From Bog-159 sp050008575 (GTDB taxonomy: Bacteria; Acidobacteriota; Terriglobia; Bryobacterales; Bryobacteraceae), in the NCBI GenBank assembly GCA_050008575.1, contig JBEKMJ010000037.1, forward strand, positions 9,284-73,283: 64,000 bases of DNA, written 5' to 3'. This document shows, piece after piece, positions 37,066-44,607 of this stretch (its first letter is position 1; each line of letters opens with the position of its first letter). The position numbers and the translations under genes are program-made. The notes below the pieces were generated by a model. It was given only the letters and a program-made list of their open reading frames with translations, had not been told where the DNA came from and searched no databases.

Positions 37066-37845
37066 ATGCTTCAACCCGTGCAATCTCTGCGAGGACCGGC
37101 GACGTCGGTCGCCATTCATTGCGTAGCGGTCGCGCTGCTTTTTCTGGCGGGTGCAAACCCCAGGGTTCGGCGAGCGGTACAGTCCACGCTTGGCCAAGTC
37201 AAGCTAATTGAACCTTATGTTGCGGCGGGAACGGGCGGCGGAGGCTCGGGCGACCATTCTGCGCTGCCTGCCAGCAAGGGCCGCCTGCCGCGGATCGCGC
37301 CGCGCCAATTCACGCCACCGGCGGCGGTGATCCGGAACATGAATCCGAAATTGCCAATGGAGCCAACGCTGGTCCTATCGGATGTCAGGCTGCCGCAAGT
37401 GGATATATCGGCATTCGGCGACCCGTACGCGAAGCGGGGTCCGCCGTCGAACGGTACGGGCAACGGCGGCGGGATCGGAGACGGCGACGGTACCGGTAAC
37501 GGGGCCGGGAAGGGTCCGGGCATAGGGCCCGGGCAAGACGGGGGCAGCGGCGGCGGCGTGCGGGGCTTTTCGGGAGTATCCAGCGCTCCGGTGGTGATTT
37601 ACCAGGTGGAGCCGGAATTTTCCGAGGAGGCGCGCAAGGCCAAGCTGCAAGGCGTGGTGATGCTCTATGGCGAGGTGGATACCAACGGACGGTTGCGGAA
37701 CATAAGAGTGACGCGGGGGCTGGGATTGGGGCTGGAAGAGAAGGCCATCGAAGCGGTACTGCAGTGGCGCTTCCGTCCGGGCACGCGCGACGGAAGGCCG
37801 GTCGTATCGGCGGCGGCGATTGAAGTGAATTTTCATTTGTTGTGA
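37066..37845 (+). CDS. TonB-family energy transducer (Gly-rich linker type, 1)
   Basis: A 259-residue protein with one N-terminal helix (VAIHCVAVALLFLAG), a periplasmic motif KGRLPRIAPRQFTPP, then NPKLPMEPT, a Gly/Asn/Asp-rich linker in place of the usual Pro-Lys/Glu rod, and a TonB C-terminal domain (VEPEFSEEARKAKLQGVVML, GLGLGLEEKAIEAVLQWRFR). It closely matches the second TonB of the window (43069-44082) in motif order and in the linker. It should carry proton-motive energy to the receptors just upstream. Confidence 0.88.
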   Translation: MLQPVQSLRGPATSVAIHCVAVALLFLAGANPRVRRAVQSTLGQVKLIEPYVAAGTGGGGSGDHSALPASKGRLPRIAPRQFTPPAAVIRNMNPKLPMEPTLVLSDVRLPQVDISAFGDPYAKRGPPSNGTGNGGGIGDGDGTGNGAGKGPGIGPGQDGGSGGGVRGFSGVSSAPVVIYQVEPEFSEEARKAKLQGVVMLYGEVDTNGRLRNIRVTRGLGLGLEEKAIEAVLQWRFRPGTRDGRPVVSAAAIEVNFHLL

Positions 37846-37850
37846 AGAGC

Positions 37851-37885
37851 TTTCAGCTCTCAGCTTTCAGGTTTCAGCGGTGGGG
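37851..37885. repeat. Degenerate AGCTTTCAG-type repeat
   Basis: Tandem variations on AGCTTTCAGC (AGCTTTCAGCTCTCAGCTTT...) directly after the tonB stop. The same word family appears as inverted arms at 44476-44607. Confidence 0.5.
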
Positions 37886-37905
37886 CCAAGGTGTAAGGTA
37901 GGATC

Positions 37906-39330
37906 ATGCGGATTCTACTTACGGTCGCCGCCGTCTCATTAGCTTTCGGGCAGTCTTCGTCCACCCAGGAACGCATCCGTGCGGTCGAATCGGGCCTGAC
38001 GCCGGCCGTGGTGGTCAAAGGCCGCCCTATACCGCGTTCCACCATCGACGCGCGCATGCAGGCGCTGCATGTGCGCGGCGTCGGCATTGCCGTGATTCAG
38101 AATTACGAAATCGAGTGGGCCAAAGGATACGGCTTCGCCGACCTCGAAACGAAGCGGCCCGTGACTACCGAAACGTTGTTCCAGGCGGGCTTGATCGGCA
38201 AGCCTGTGGCGGCTGTGGCAGCCATGAAACTGGTGGAGATGGGCAAGCTGCGGCTGGATGACGAGGTCAACACGTTCTTGAAGTCATGGAAGGTGCCGGA
38301 CTCCGATTTCACCAAAGACCAAAAGGTAACCTTGCGCCGGATTATGAGCCATAGCGCCGGCCTGACTGTGCACGGGTTTCCGGGATATGCGGCGGGCGAG
38401 GCGGTGCCATCCATCGTGGAAGTTCTGGACGGTACAAAGCCTGCCAATACCGCGCCGATCCGGGCCGATATCGTGCCCGGCACGCTCTTCCGTTACTCGG
38501 GCGGCGGCTACACCATCATGCAACTCGCCATGATCGACGTAACCGGGCAGGCATTCCCGGCGCTGATGCACGACATGGTGTTGAGCAAAGCCGGCATGCG
38601 CCACAGCACCTATGCCCAGCCGCTGCCCGGCGGCCTGGTGGACGTTGCCGCTACGGGCTATAGGGCGAACGGCGACCCGGTGCCCGGCAAATATCACACG
38701 TATCCGGAGATGGCTGCCGCAGGCCTTTGGACCACGCCCACGGATCTGGCGCGTTTCGCGATCGAAATTCAGAAATCGCGCGAAGGGCGATCGAATAGGA
38801 TCCTTGCGAAAGCCACGGTGGAAGAGATGCTCCGCGAACAGAAGAAGCCCTACGGGCTGGGCTTCGGGCTGGAGCAAGTCGACGGATCGTCCCGATTCGG
38901 ACACGGTGGCGCCGATGAAGGATTTCAAGCGCGACTCTCCGCTACGATGGACGGGCAGGGATTCGCGATCATGACGAACTCGGACAATGGCACCCGCCTG
39001 GCGGGTGAGATCGCGTTGTCCATCGCGGCGGCCTATCGCTGGCCGGACAAGCCGCGCGAGCGGGAGGCCATTAAGCTATCGGCGCCGGAGCTGGGAAAGT
39101 TTGCCGGCGACTATGAGGCGCCAGGGCTCGGCAAGGTACACATCCAGGCAGACGGCGACCACCTGGCGATTACGGCGCAAGCGCAGGAGATGGACTGGTT
39201 CCCGGAGTCTGCCACCAAGATGTTCACGTTGACGGAGGGCATGCCGGATATCGAGTTCAGGCCGGATGAAAAAGGCGCCGTAACCGGGTTCGATGCCGGA
39301 GGCTTGCGCGCGACGCGGGTGGCGCGGTGA
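37906..39330 (+). CDS. Beta-lactamase-fold serine-hydrolase homologue lacking the catalytic Ser
   Basis: A 474-residue exported protein (signal ILLTVAAVSLAFGQ) with a class-C-like hydrolase domain. The usual SxxK nucleophile box reads FQAGLIGKPVAA: position 96 is Leu, encoded by TTG at 38191-38193, while the general-base Lys99 is kept. Other landmarks are intact: HSAGLTVHGFPGYAAGE, the YSGGGY motif (Tyr197) and FGHGGADEGF. A lipocalin-like C-terminal domain follows (KFAGDYEAPGLGKVHIQADG, PDIEFRPDEKGAVTGF). A TCG-to-TTG change would account for it. Either the protein is a non-enzymatic relative or the base is wrong. Confidence 0.85.
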   Translation: MRILLTVAAVSLAFGQSSSTQERIRAVESGLTPAVVVKGRPIPRSTIDARMQALHVRGVGIAVIQNYEIEWAKGYGFADLETKRPVTTETLFQAGLIGKPVAAVAAMKLVEMGKLRLDDEVNTFLKSWKVPDSDFTKDQKVTLRRIMSHSAGLTVHGFPGYAAGEAVPSIVEVLDGTKPANTAPIRADIVPGTLFRYSGGGYTIMQLAMIDVTGQAFPALMHDMVLSKAGMRHSTYAQPLPGGLVDVAATGYRANGDPVPGKYHTYPEMAAAGLWTTPTDLARFAIEIQKSREGRSNRILAKATVEEMLREQKKPYGLGFGLEQVDGSSRFGHGGADEGFQARLSATMDGQGFAIMTNSDNGTRLAGEIALSIAAAYRWPDKPREREAIKLSAPELGKFAGDYEAPGLGKVHIQADGDHLAITAQAQEMDWFPESATKMFTLTEGMPDIEFRPDEKGAVTGFDAGGLRATRVAR

Positions 39331-39830
39331 GCGGCCGCCGGCAGGCCACGCCCCCAATGTCGCTTAGTTTTTTCTGGAGGGCGGCCAATCCTGCCGCGGC
39401 CGCCTTTACAGCTACAGCCGGCTGAGGTGGGGCAGGCGTCTACGCCTGCGGCGGGTCTCCAGACCCGCCAGAGGGCGAGCTACGCTCGCCGGAGCGGGTT
39501 CTGGAGAACCCGCGCAGGACTGGAGTCCTGCCCCACCACGGCTCACAGAATGCAGAAACTCAAGAGCGAGCTACGCTCGCCTGCGCTGACAAGAGTGTCA
39601 GCGCGGCAGGCATGAGTTGCCTGCGCCACGAGGCCGATCCAGCACTTTGCGGGACTTTGAGGCAGGGTTTTTCGAAGGAAACACCGCACGGTCGCCTGAC
39701 GCCGATCAGGTTAACCCCGAGCTACGCGCAACCGGCAATCTTGCCAAGAGAATCCCGGCCACCTCCAGCCACACTTATTCTTGATTTACAGTTTTCGCCC
39801 GTTGGAAAGCGGTGGGACGTTTTACGGCGT
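39331..39830. repeat. Palindrome cluster downstream of the beta-lactamase-fold gene
   Basis: No gene. Between ~39427 and 39624 lie eight perfect palindromes: GCAGGCGT-CT-ACGCCTGC (39432-39449), GCGGGTCT-CC-AGACCCGC (39451-39468), GGCGAGC-TAC-GCTCGCC (39474-39490), GCGGGTTCT-GG-AGAACCCGC (39494-39513), GCAGGACT-GG-AGTCCTGC (39514-39531), GCGAGC-TAC-GCTCGC (39566-39580), GCGCTGACA-AGAG-TGTCAGCGC (39583-39604) and GCAGGCA-TGAGT-TGCCTGC (39606-39624). The first five are also enclosed by GTGGGGCAG...CTGCCCCAC. From 39625 to 39830 nothing was recognised. Confidence 0.85.
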
Positions 39831-40032
39831 CCTAAACGCTGCCGGCCCGGATTGAGCGTCCGGGCCGGCAAATCTAACGTTTAGGCGAAAGGAGGCAACG
39901 GATGATCATCATCACGTTGACCGTTACCATCGCCGCGATCACGGCGATCACGGTAACGATCCGCATTTCGCGGCGTCGTCGCCGAAAGTAACCGACAAGC
40001 CACGGCCGGGAAACCGGTCGTGGCACCTCCTT
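39831..40032 (+). ncRNA. Candidate structured RNA / 5' leader (three strong hairpins)
   Basis: Outer stem CCTAAACG (39831-39838) with CGTTTAGG (39878-39885), enclosing a perfect 11-bp stem GCCGGCCCGGA/TCCGGGCCGGC (39841-39851, 39859-39869; 7-nt loop). A second hairpin CGTTACC-ATCGCCG / CGGCGAT-(CAC)-GGTAACG occupies 39922-39958. A third, GCCACGGCCGG-GAAA-CCGGTCGTGGC (39999-40024), has a GNRA tetraloop and one G-U pair. The strong Shine-Dalgarno AAAGGAGG (39888-39895) can pair with CCTCCTT (40026-40032). The plus strand is chosen because the G-U pair and the GNRA loop read there. No known class was recognised. Confidence 0.5.
39902..39991 (+). CDS. Candidate 29-residue membrane microprotein
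   Basis: ATG at 39902, six bases after AAAGGAGG (39888-39895), the best ribosome site in this region. The product is one hydrophobic Ile/Thr/Val/Ala helix (residues 2-20, starting MIIITLTVTIAAITAITV) followed by a basic cluster of five Arg and a Lys end: a typical single-pass membrane peptide with a positive cytoplasmic tail. The codons coincide with an RNA hairpin, so the ORF could be incidental to RNA structure. The ribosome site has a complementary CCTCCTT 130 bases downstream that could hide it. Confidence 0.45.
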   Translation: MIIITLTVTIAAITAITVTIRISRRRRRK

Positions 40033-40097
40033 AAACTTACAACCTTTCGAATCGTGACGCAAGCTTCCATTCCCGCGATTGTTCGCTATTCTGAGAA

Positions 40098-42902
40098 TTG
40101 TCGCCCACGCGCCGCTACGAAGACAAAGTCCTCCTCCTGCTGACGCTGATCATCGGCGCGGTGGTTGGTCTGGTGGTGGTCGCCTTCATTCTGGTAACCG
40201 AAAACCTGGGTGCGCGGCTTTATCCCGGTTCGGCCGCCGCCTGGCGCAGATTGGTGGTCCCAGTCGCCGGGGCGCTGGTCACCGGCATTCTGCTGGCCCG
40301 CTACTTCCCCAACGCGCGCGGCAGCGGCATTCCGCAAACCAAGACGGCGCTCTTCGTACGCGATGGTTTCATCGCCATGCGCACGGTGATCGGCAAGTTC
40401 AGCATGTCGGCGATCTCGCTGGCCAGCGGCATCGCGCTCGGCCGCGAGGGACCGTCCGTCCAGGTTTCCGCCGGCATTGCGTCGGTGCTGGGCCGCCGGT
40501 TGGGGTTGAGCACCAGCAGCGTGAAAGCTCTCTTGCCGGTGGGCGCGTCGGCTGCGCTCGCAGCCGCGTTCAACACACCCATCGCCGCTGTGCTCTTCAC
40601 GCTCGAAGAAGTGATGGGCGATATGCACGCCCCGGTGCTCGGCTCCATCGTGCTGGCTTCGGCCACTTCCTGGATCGTGTTGCACTTGTTGCTGGGCGAC
40701 GAGCCGCTGTTCCACGTCCCCGCCTATCAACTGGTTCATCCCCTGGAGTTCCTCGTTTATGCCGTGCTTGGCCTGGCGGGCGGCTTGGTCTCGGTCGGGT
40801 TCGTCAAGCTGCTGCTCTGGCAGCGCAAACACTTTCTAAAGCTGCCTAAGGCCTCCCTCTGGTGGCAACCGGCCATAGGCGGATTGACGGTCGGCATCCT
40901 GGGCTGGTTTTTTCCCGATGTGCTGGGCGTGGGCTACAACTTCGTCGACCAAGCCCTGAACGGCGGGATGGTCGTGCGCACCATGGCACTGCTGGTCCTG
41001 CTGAAGGTAGTGGCCACGGCCACCTGTTACGCGTCCGGCAACGCGGGAGGCATTTTCGGCCCCAGCCTGTTCATCGGCGCGATGCTGGGCGGCGCCATCG
41101 GAGGCGTCGCCCACCACCTGATGCCCGACTACACCGGCAGTGTGGGAGCCTATGCCCTGGTCGGCATGGGCACGGCCTTTGCCGGCATCGTGCGCGTGCC
41201 CATGACCTCGGTGATCATGATCTTTGAGATCACGCGCGACTACTCTATCATCGTGCCGTTGATGATCTCGAATCTGATCAGCTATTTCATTTCCAGCCGT
41301 CTGCAGGTGGAATCGGTTTACGAGGCGCTCCTGCATCAGGATGGCATTCATTTGCCTTCCGGCGCCAAAGCCCGCGAGGCCTTGTTGATGGTGGGGCAGG
41401 CAATGCGCCTAACGCCGGAGTCGCTGCGCACGATCCTGGGCGTGAGTGAAGCCGCGGCGCTGGTCAACCGCGAGACGGGCGCGTGGCCAGTGGTGGGCCC
41501 AACGGGGCTACGGGGCATGTTGCGTGTGGAGCAACTGGATCGGGCCATCGCGGAAGGCCAGGGCGATTGGACGTTGGGCCAACTGGTGCCGGTGCCCGAT
41601 GCGGAGAGACTCACGGCCGAAGAGTTCCCGCATCTGCACGCGGACCAGCCACTCGATATGGCGATGCGCCGTCTCGCGGAGACCGGCCTCAAGGCCATGC
41701 CGGTGGTCAGCCGCACAAACCTCCGGGAGCTCAAAGGCACGGTTTCCATGCAGGACATCCTGGCCACGTATGCCATGGGAAAAGTGGACCAGGAAGCCGA
41801 TCCCGCGCTACCGAAGGGCAAACCGGTGGCGCTGCTGGCTGGTGTGCTGGCCGTGCTGATCGGCCTCGCCATCGTGGGCGGCCTGTTGAGCTACTACTAC
41901 CGCTCGGCACGCGAGGGGAGAGCCCAGCATTTTTATGAGTTAGGCAATCAGTTCCTGCAGAAGGATCGCTATGACGAAGCCATAGAGCAGTTTCGGGACG
42001 CCCTATCCATCTCGCACAGCCCCAAAAACCGGCTGGCGTTGGCGAACGCGTTGTTGGAAGCGGGGCACCCGGACGAAGCCGCCATCTACCTGAGGGATTT
42101 GTTGCGCAACGATCCTCCCAACGCCGCTGCGAATCTCGGCATGGCGCGCGTGGAGGTGCGGCAAGGGCGCATCGACGAGGCCGTGGGGTACTATCACCAC
42201 GCGATCTACGGCGCTTGGGCGGCCAACGCCGCCGATCGGCGCATGCAAACGCGCATCGAACTGATCCAGGCGCTGGGCAAAACCGGCCGCCAGCCGCAGG
42301 CGCAAGCGGAGCTGCTCTCCATGCTTACCGCTATGCCCAGCAGCCTTGCGGCGAAGCGGCAGGTGGCGCCATTGGCGATGCAGTACGGGCTGCCTAAAGA
42401 AGCGGCCAACCTGTTCCGGGACATAACCAGCCACGACGGGCAGGACGAGGAAGCCTTCGCCGGCCTCGGTGAAGCCGAGTATGCGCTAGCCGGCTATGCC
42501 GCGGCGCGCGATGCGCTGGCCGCCGCTTTGCGGTTGAACCCTAACGGCACAGAGGTCCGCAAGCGGCTGGAGGCTACCATGCAGATCCTGGCGCTCGATC
42601 CGACGCGGCGCGGATTGAGCGAGCAGGACCGGCTCCAGCGCAGCCAGGCAGTTCTGTCGGCAGTTCTGGATTTACTGGACCAATGTTCTCCGGCGGCCCG
42701 GCCGGCCGATCTGAAGAGTCGCATGGAGGCGGCGCGCAGATTGCTGGTGAAGGGCCGGCGGCCGCCATCCTACAGCGACGCAATAGACCACATTGTCTCG
42801 GTGGCTGAACAACTCTGGACGGCCGGGGCCGCCGTCTGCGGGTCCTTGCCGGCTGCGGATGCGCCCCTCAGCAGAGTAATAGCCCGGCTGGCGGCCCGGT
42901 AA
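40098..42902 (+). CDS. ClC chloride transporter fused to CBS pair, extra membrane helix and TPR domain
   Basis: A 934-residue protein; TTG 40098 is the first usable start after an in-frame stop. Residues 10-400 are a ClC antiporter: GSGIP (75-79), GREGP with the gating Glu117, AVLFTLEE with the internal proton Glu171, and GGIFGP (317-322). Residues ~405-560 look like a CBS pair (TLGQLVPVP, AETGLKAMPVVSRTN). A further hydrophobic helix follows (~577-600, VALLAGVLAVLIGLAIVGGL), then TPR repeats from ~608 (HFYELGNQFLQKDRYDEAIE, YLRDLLRNDPPNAAANLGMA). The extra helix would place the TPR part on the opposite side of the membrane from the CBS domains. Both glutamates point to Cl-/H+ exchange, not a channel. 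Confidence 0.88.
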   Translation: MSPTRRYEDKVLLLLTLIIGAVVGLVVVAFILVTENLGARLYPGSAAAWRRLVVPVAGALVTGILLARYFPNARGSGIPQTKTALFVRDGFIAMRTVIGKFSMSAISLASGIALGREGPSVQVSAGIASVLGRRLGLSTSSVKALLPVGASAALAAAFNTPIAAVLFTLEEVMGDMHAPVLGSIVLASATSWIVLHLLLGDEPLFHVPAYQLVHPLEFLVYAVLGLAGGLVSVGFVKLLLWQRKHFLKLPKASLWWQPAIGGLTVGILGWFFPDVLGVGYNFVDQALNGGMVVRTMALLVLLKVVATATCYASGNAGGIFGPSLFIGAMLGGAIGGVAHHLMPDYTGSVGAYALVGMGTAFAGIVRVPMTSVIMIFEITRDYSIIVPLMISNLISYFISSRLQVESVYEALLHQDGIHLPSGAKAREALLMVGQAMRLTPESLRTILGVSEAAALVNRETGAWPVVGPTGLRGMLRVEQLDRAIAEGQGDWTLGQLVPVPDAERLTAEEFPHLHADQPLDMAMRRLAETGLKAMPVVSRTNLRELKGTVSMQDILATYAMGKVDQEADPALPKGKPVALLAGVLAVLIGLAIVGGLLSYYYRSAREGRAQHFYELGNQFLQKDRYDEAIEQFRDALSISHSPKNRLALANALLEAGHPDEAAIYLRDLLRNDPPNAAANLGMARVEVRQGRIDEAVGYYHHAIYGAWAANAADRRMQTRIELIQALGKTGRQPQAQAELLSMLTAMPSSLAAKRQVAPLAMQYGLPKEAANLFRDITSHDGQDEEAFAGLGEAEYALAGYAAARDALAAALRLNPNGTEVRKRLEATMQILALDPTRRGLSEQDRLQRSQAVLSAVLDLLDQCSPAARPADLKSRMEAARRLLVKGRRPPSYSDAIDHIVSVAEQLWTAGAAVCGSLPAADAPLSRVIARLAAR

Positions 42903-43068
42903 GGACCTTGCGTTGGAATTCTGACCGCCGAAGCTCCCTTGATATGGTAGAATCCAAAGTGCAGCCTTGCGTTTCCGGCCTCCGAAACCTGTAACTAAGC
43001 GGTTGGCCGTAGCGTCGAACGCTGTGAGTAGCCTCTACGCCATCGGAGGCGCCCTGGGGACAAGATGG

Positions 43069-44082
43069 ATGTCTGAGAACATGCAGAGCACCCCGTTACC
43101 GGAACCGAATCAAGCGCCGCAGTTCGATCCAGCCGAGCATCTGAACCACTTGCTGGCGCCGGACGTGGAAACGCCTTGGTTCAAGTCGCTGTTCGAAAGC
43201 GTGCGGGAGCTCATTCGCCCGACGCCGCTTCCGCCGCTACAAGTCACTTCGAAGCCCATCGCGGTGAAGGATATCTGGGGCCTCTACGGACGGAAGAAAC
43301 GTTCCGGGGCCTATTCGCTGGCGATCCACGTGACCGTTATCGTGCTGCTGTTCACATTGGCGTCCAGCAAAGCGGTCCAGCAGGCGGCCAAGGACGTCAC
43401 TGCCCTGATTGTCCCTTCGGATCTGGCTGAGTATAAGCCCAAACCCGGGCCGCAAAAGCCGTCGGGTGGCGGCGGTGGTGGCGGCGATCGTTCTCCGCTG
43501 CCGGCTGCCAAGGGCAGGCTGCCAAAGATCGCGCCACGCCAGTTCACGCCCCCCGTGCAGGTATTCAATAATCTGAATCCGAAGCTGCCGATGGAACCCA
43601 CTATCATCGCGCCGCCGGATCTGAACATGCCCAACAATAATCTGCCTCAATACGGCGATCCGCTGGCCAAGCTGGGTCCGCCCTCCAACGGCCCGGGCTC
43701 CGGCGGGGGCATCGGCTCGGGTTCGGGCGGCGGCATCGGTTCGGGTAAGGGCGCCGGATTGGGTCCCGGCGAAGGCGGCGGTTTTGGCGGCGGCGTTTTC
43801 CGCGTGGGTGGTGGCGTCTCGAATCCCGTCGCGCTTTACATGCCTGAACCGGAATACTCCGAAGAAGCCCGCAAAGCCAAGTATCAGGGCACCGTCGTAT
43901 TGGAAGTGGTGGTGGATGCGAGCGGCCATCCGCGCAACCTGAAGGTGGTGCGCAGCCTGGGCCTCGGCTTGGACGAGAAAGCCATTGAAGCCGTGGAAAA
44001 GTGGAAGTTCCGCCCCGGCTATAAGGATGGCAAGCCCGTCAACGTGGCCGCCACCATCGAAGTGAATTTCCGCCTGTTGTAG
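43069..44082 (+). CDS. TonB-family energy transducer (Gly-rich linker type, 2)
   Basis: A 337-residue protein; ATG 43069 is preferred over an in-frame ATG at 42967 because the extra stretch has no family look. Unusually, ~75 cytoplasmic residues precede the membrane helix (YSLAIHVTVIVLLFTLASS). Periplasmic part: KGRLPKIAPRQFTPP, NPKLPMEPT, a Gly/Ser linker, and a TonB end domain (EPEYSEEARKAKYQGTVVLE, LGLDEKAIEAVEKWKFRPGY). It parallels the first TonB of the window. It lies 166 bp after the ClC fusion and is not next to receptors or ExbB/D. Confidence 0.88.
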   Translation: MSENMQSTPLPEPNQAPQFDPAEHLNHLLAPDVETPWFKSLFESVRELIRPTPLPPLQVTSKPIAVKDIWGLYGRKKRSGAYSLAIHVTVIVLLFTLASSKAVQQAAKDVTALIVPSDLAEYKPKPGPQKPSGGGGGGGDRSPLPAAKGRLPKIAPRQFTPPVQVFNNLNPKLPMEPTIIAPPDLNMPNNNLPQYGDPLAKLGPPSNGPGSGGGIGSGSGGGIGSGKGAGLGPGEGGGFGGGVFRVGGGVSNPVALYMPEPEYSEEARKAKYQGTVVLEVVVDASGHPRNLKVVRSLGLGLDEKAIEAVEKWKFRPGYKDGKPVNVAATIEVNFRLL

Positions 44083-44091
44083 AAGCGGCCG

Positions 44092-44463
44092 CTACTGTTT
44101 CGCGGCCGTCCAGGTTCCCTGGCCTAGATCGCCAATTTCGACTTTCCCTTTCATCTTCTTCTCGCTCTCGACGGTTCCGCTATAGTGCACGACGCCACTC
44201 TGCCCGGAGTATGCGAAGTCGAACTTGAAATCGATCTGGTCCCCTTTTACCGTACCGGTCAAATCGGCTTTGCCGAACAACCCGCTGTAAGTGCCGGTGA
44301 GCTTCTCGCCATCCTGTTTAAATACGAACGATGGACTCCCGCTGCCCGCGGCGGTGTCCACGCTGAATTCCCAGTTGCCCGAGATATCGTGGGCCAGGAG
44401 CGGCGCGCACGCCAGTCCGGCCAATAGTGCGATCGATAGCAATCTCAACATGCGGTAGAGCAT
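44092..44463 (-). CDS. Small exported beta-barrel-like protein
   Basis: A 123-residue protein with a signal (LRLLSIALLAGLACAPLLAH). The mature part (GNWEFSVDTAAGSGSPSFVF, KLTGTYSGLFGKADLTGTVK, FDFAYSGQSGVVHYSGTVES) has alternating strands as in small lipocalin-like or DUF-type acidobacterial proteins. ATG codons at 44463 and 44451 are both possible. It is convergent with tonB 2 (gap 9 bp). Confidence 0.7.
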   Translation of the reverse strand: MLYRMLRLLSIALLAGLACAPLLAHDISGNWEFSVDTAAGSGSPSFVFKQDGEKLTGTYSGLFGKADLTGTVKGDQIDFKFDFAYSGQSGVVHYSGTVESEKKMKGKVEIGDLGQGTWTAAKQ

Positions 44464-44475
44464 AACACAGTGGTA

Positions 44476-44607
44476 CAGCCGTCAGCCGTCAGCTATCAGC
44501 TTTCAGCCAGACTCCCGGGCCACCTCCAATTGTCGTGAATCGCGCGGGGGCCAGGCTGACCGCCGATAGCCGATCGCCGATAGCTGAAAGCCGATAGCTG
44601 AAAGCTC
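44476..44607. repeat. Large inverted repeat built from GTCAGC/AGCTTTCAGC words
   Basis: Left arm 44476-44508 is a run of CAGCCGTCAGCCGTCAGCTA-type units ending GCTTTCAGCC; the right arm 44553-44607 is a run of complementary units (GCCGATAGCTGAAAGC repeated). GCTATCAGCTTTCAGC of the left arm matches the right arm with one mismatch. The 45-nt centre is not repeated. It sits between two minus-strand genes. Confidence 0.65.

Noticed and set aside
39427..39624. CRISPR array
   Set aside because: The units are palindromes with differing sequences and irregular spacing, not identical direct repeats with uniform spacers.
39874..40062. Minus-strand hydrophobic ORF across the structured leader
   Set aside because: Not annotated as a gene because the region is self-complementary, so a hydrophobic frame on both strands is expected; mentioned in the finding as the reason the strand is uncertain.
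39831..40097. Fluoride riboswitch upstream of the ClC gene
   Set aside because: The sequence lacks the crcB-type pseudoknot pattern, and the transporter has GREGP/GSGIP signatures of chloride antiporters rather than the fluoride-type ClC.
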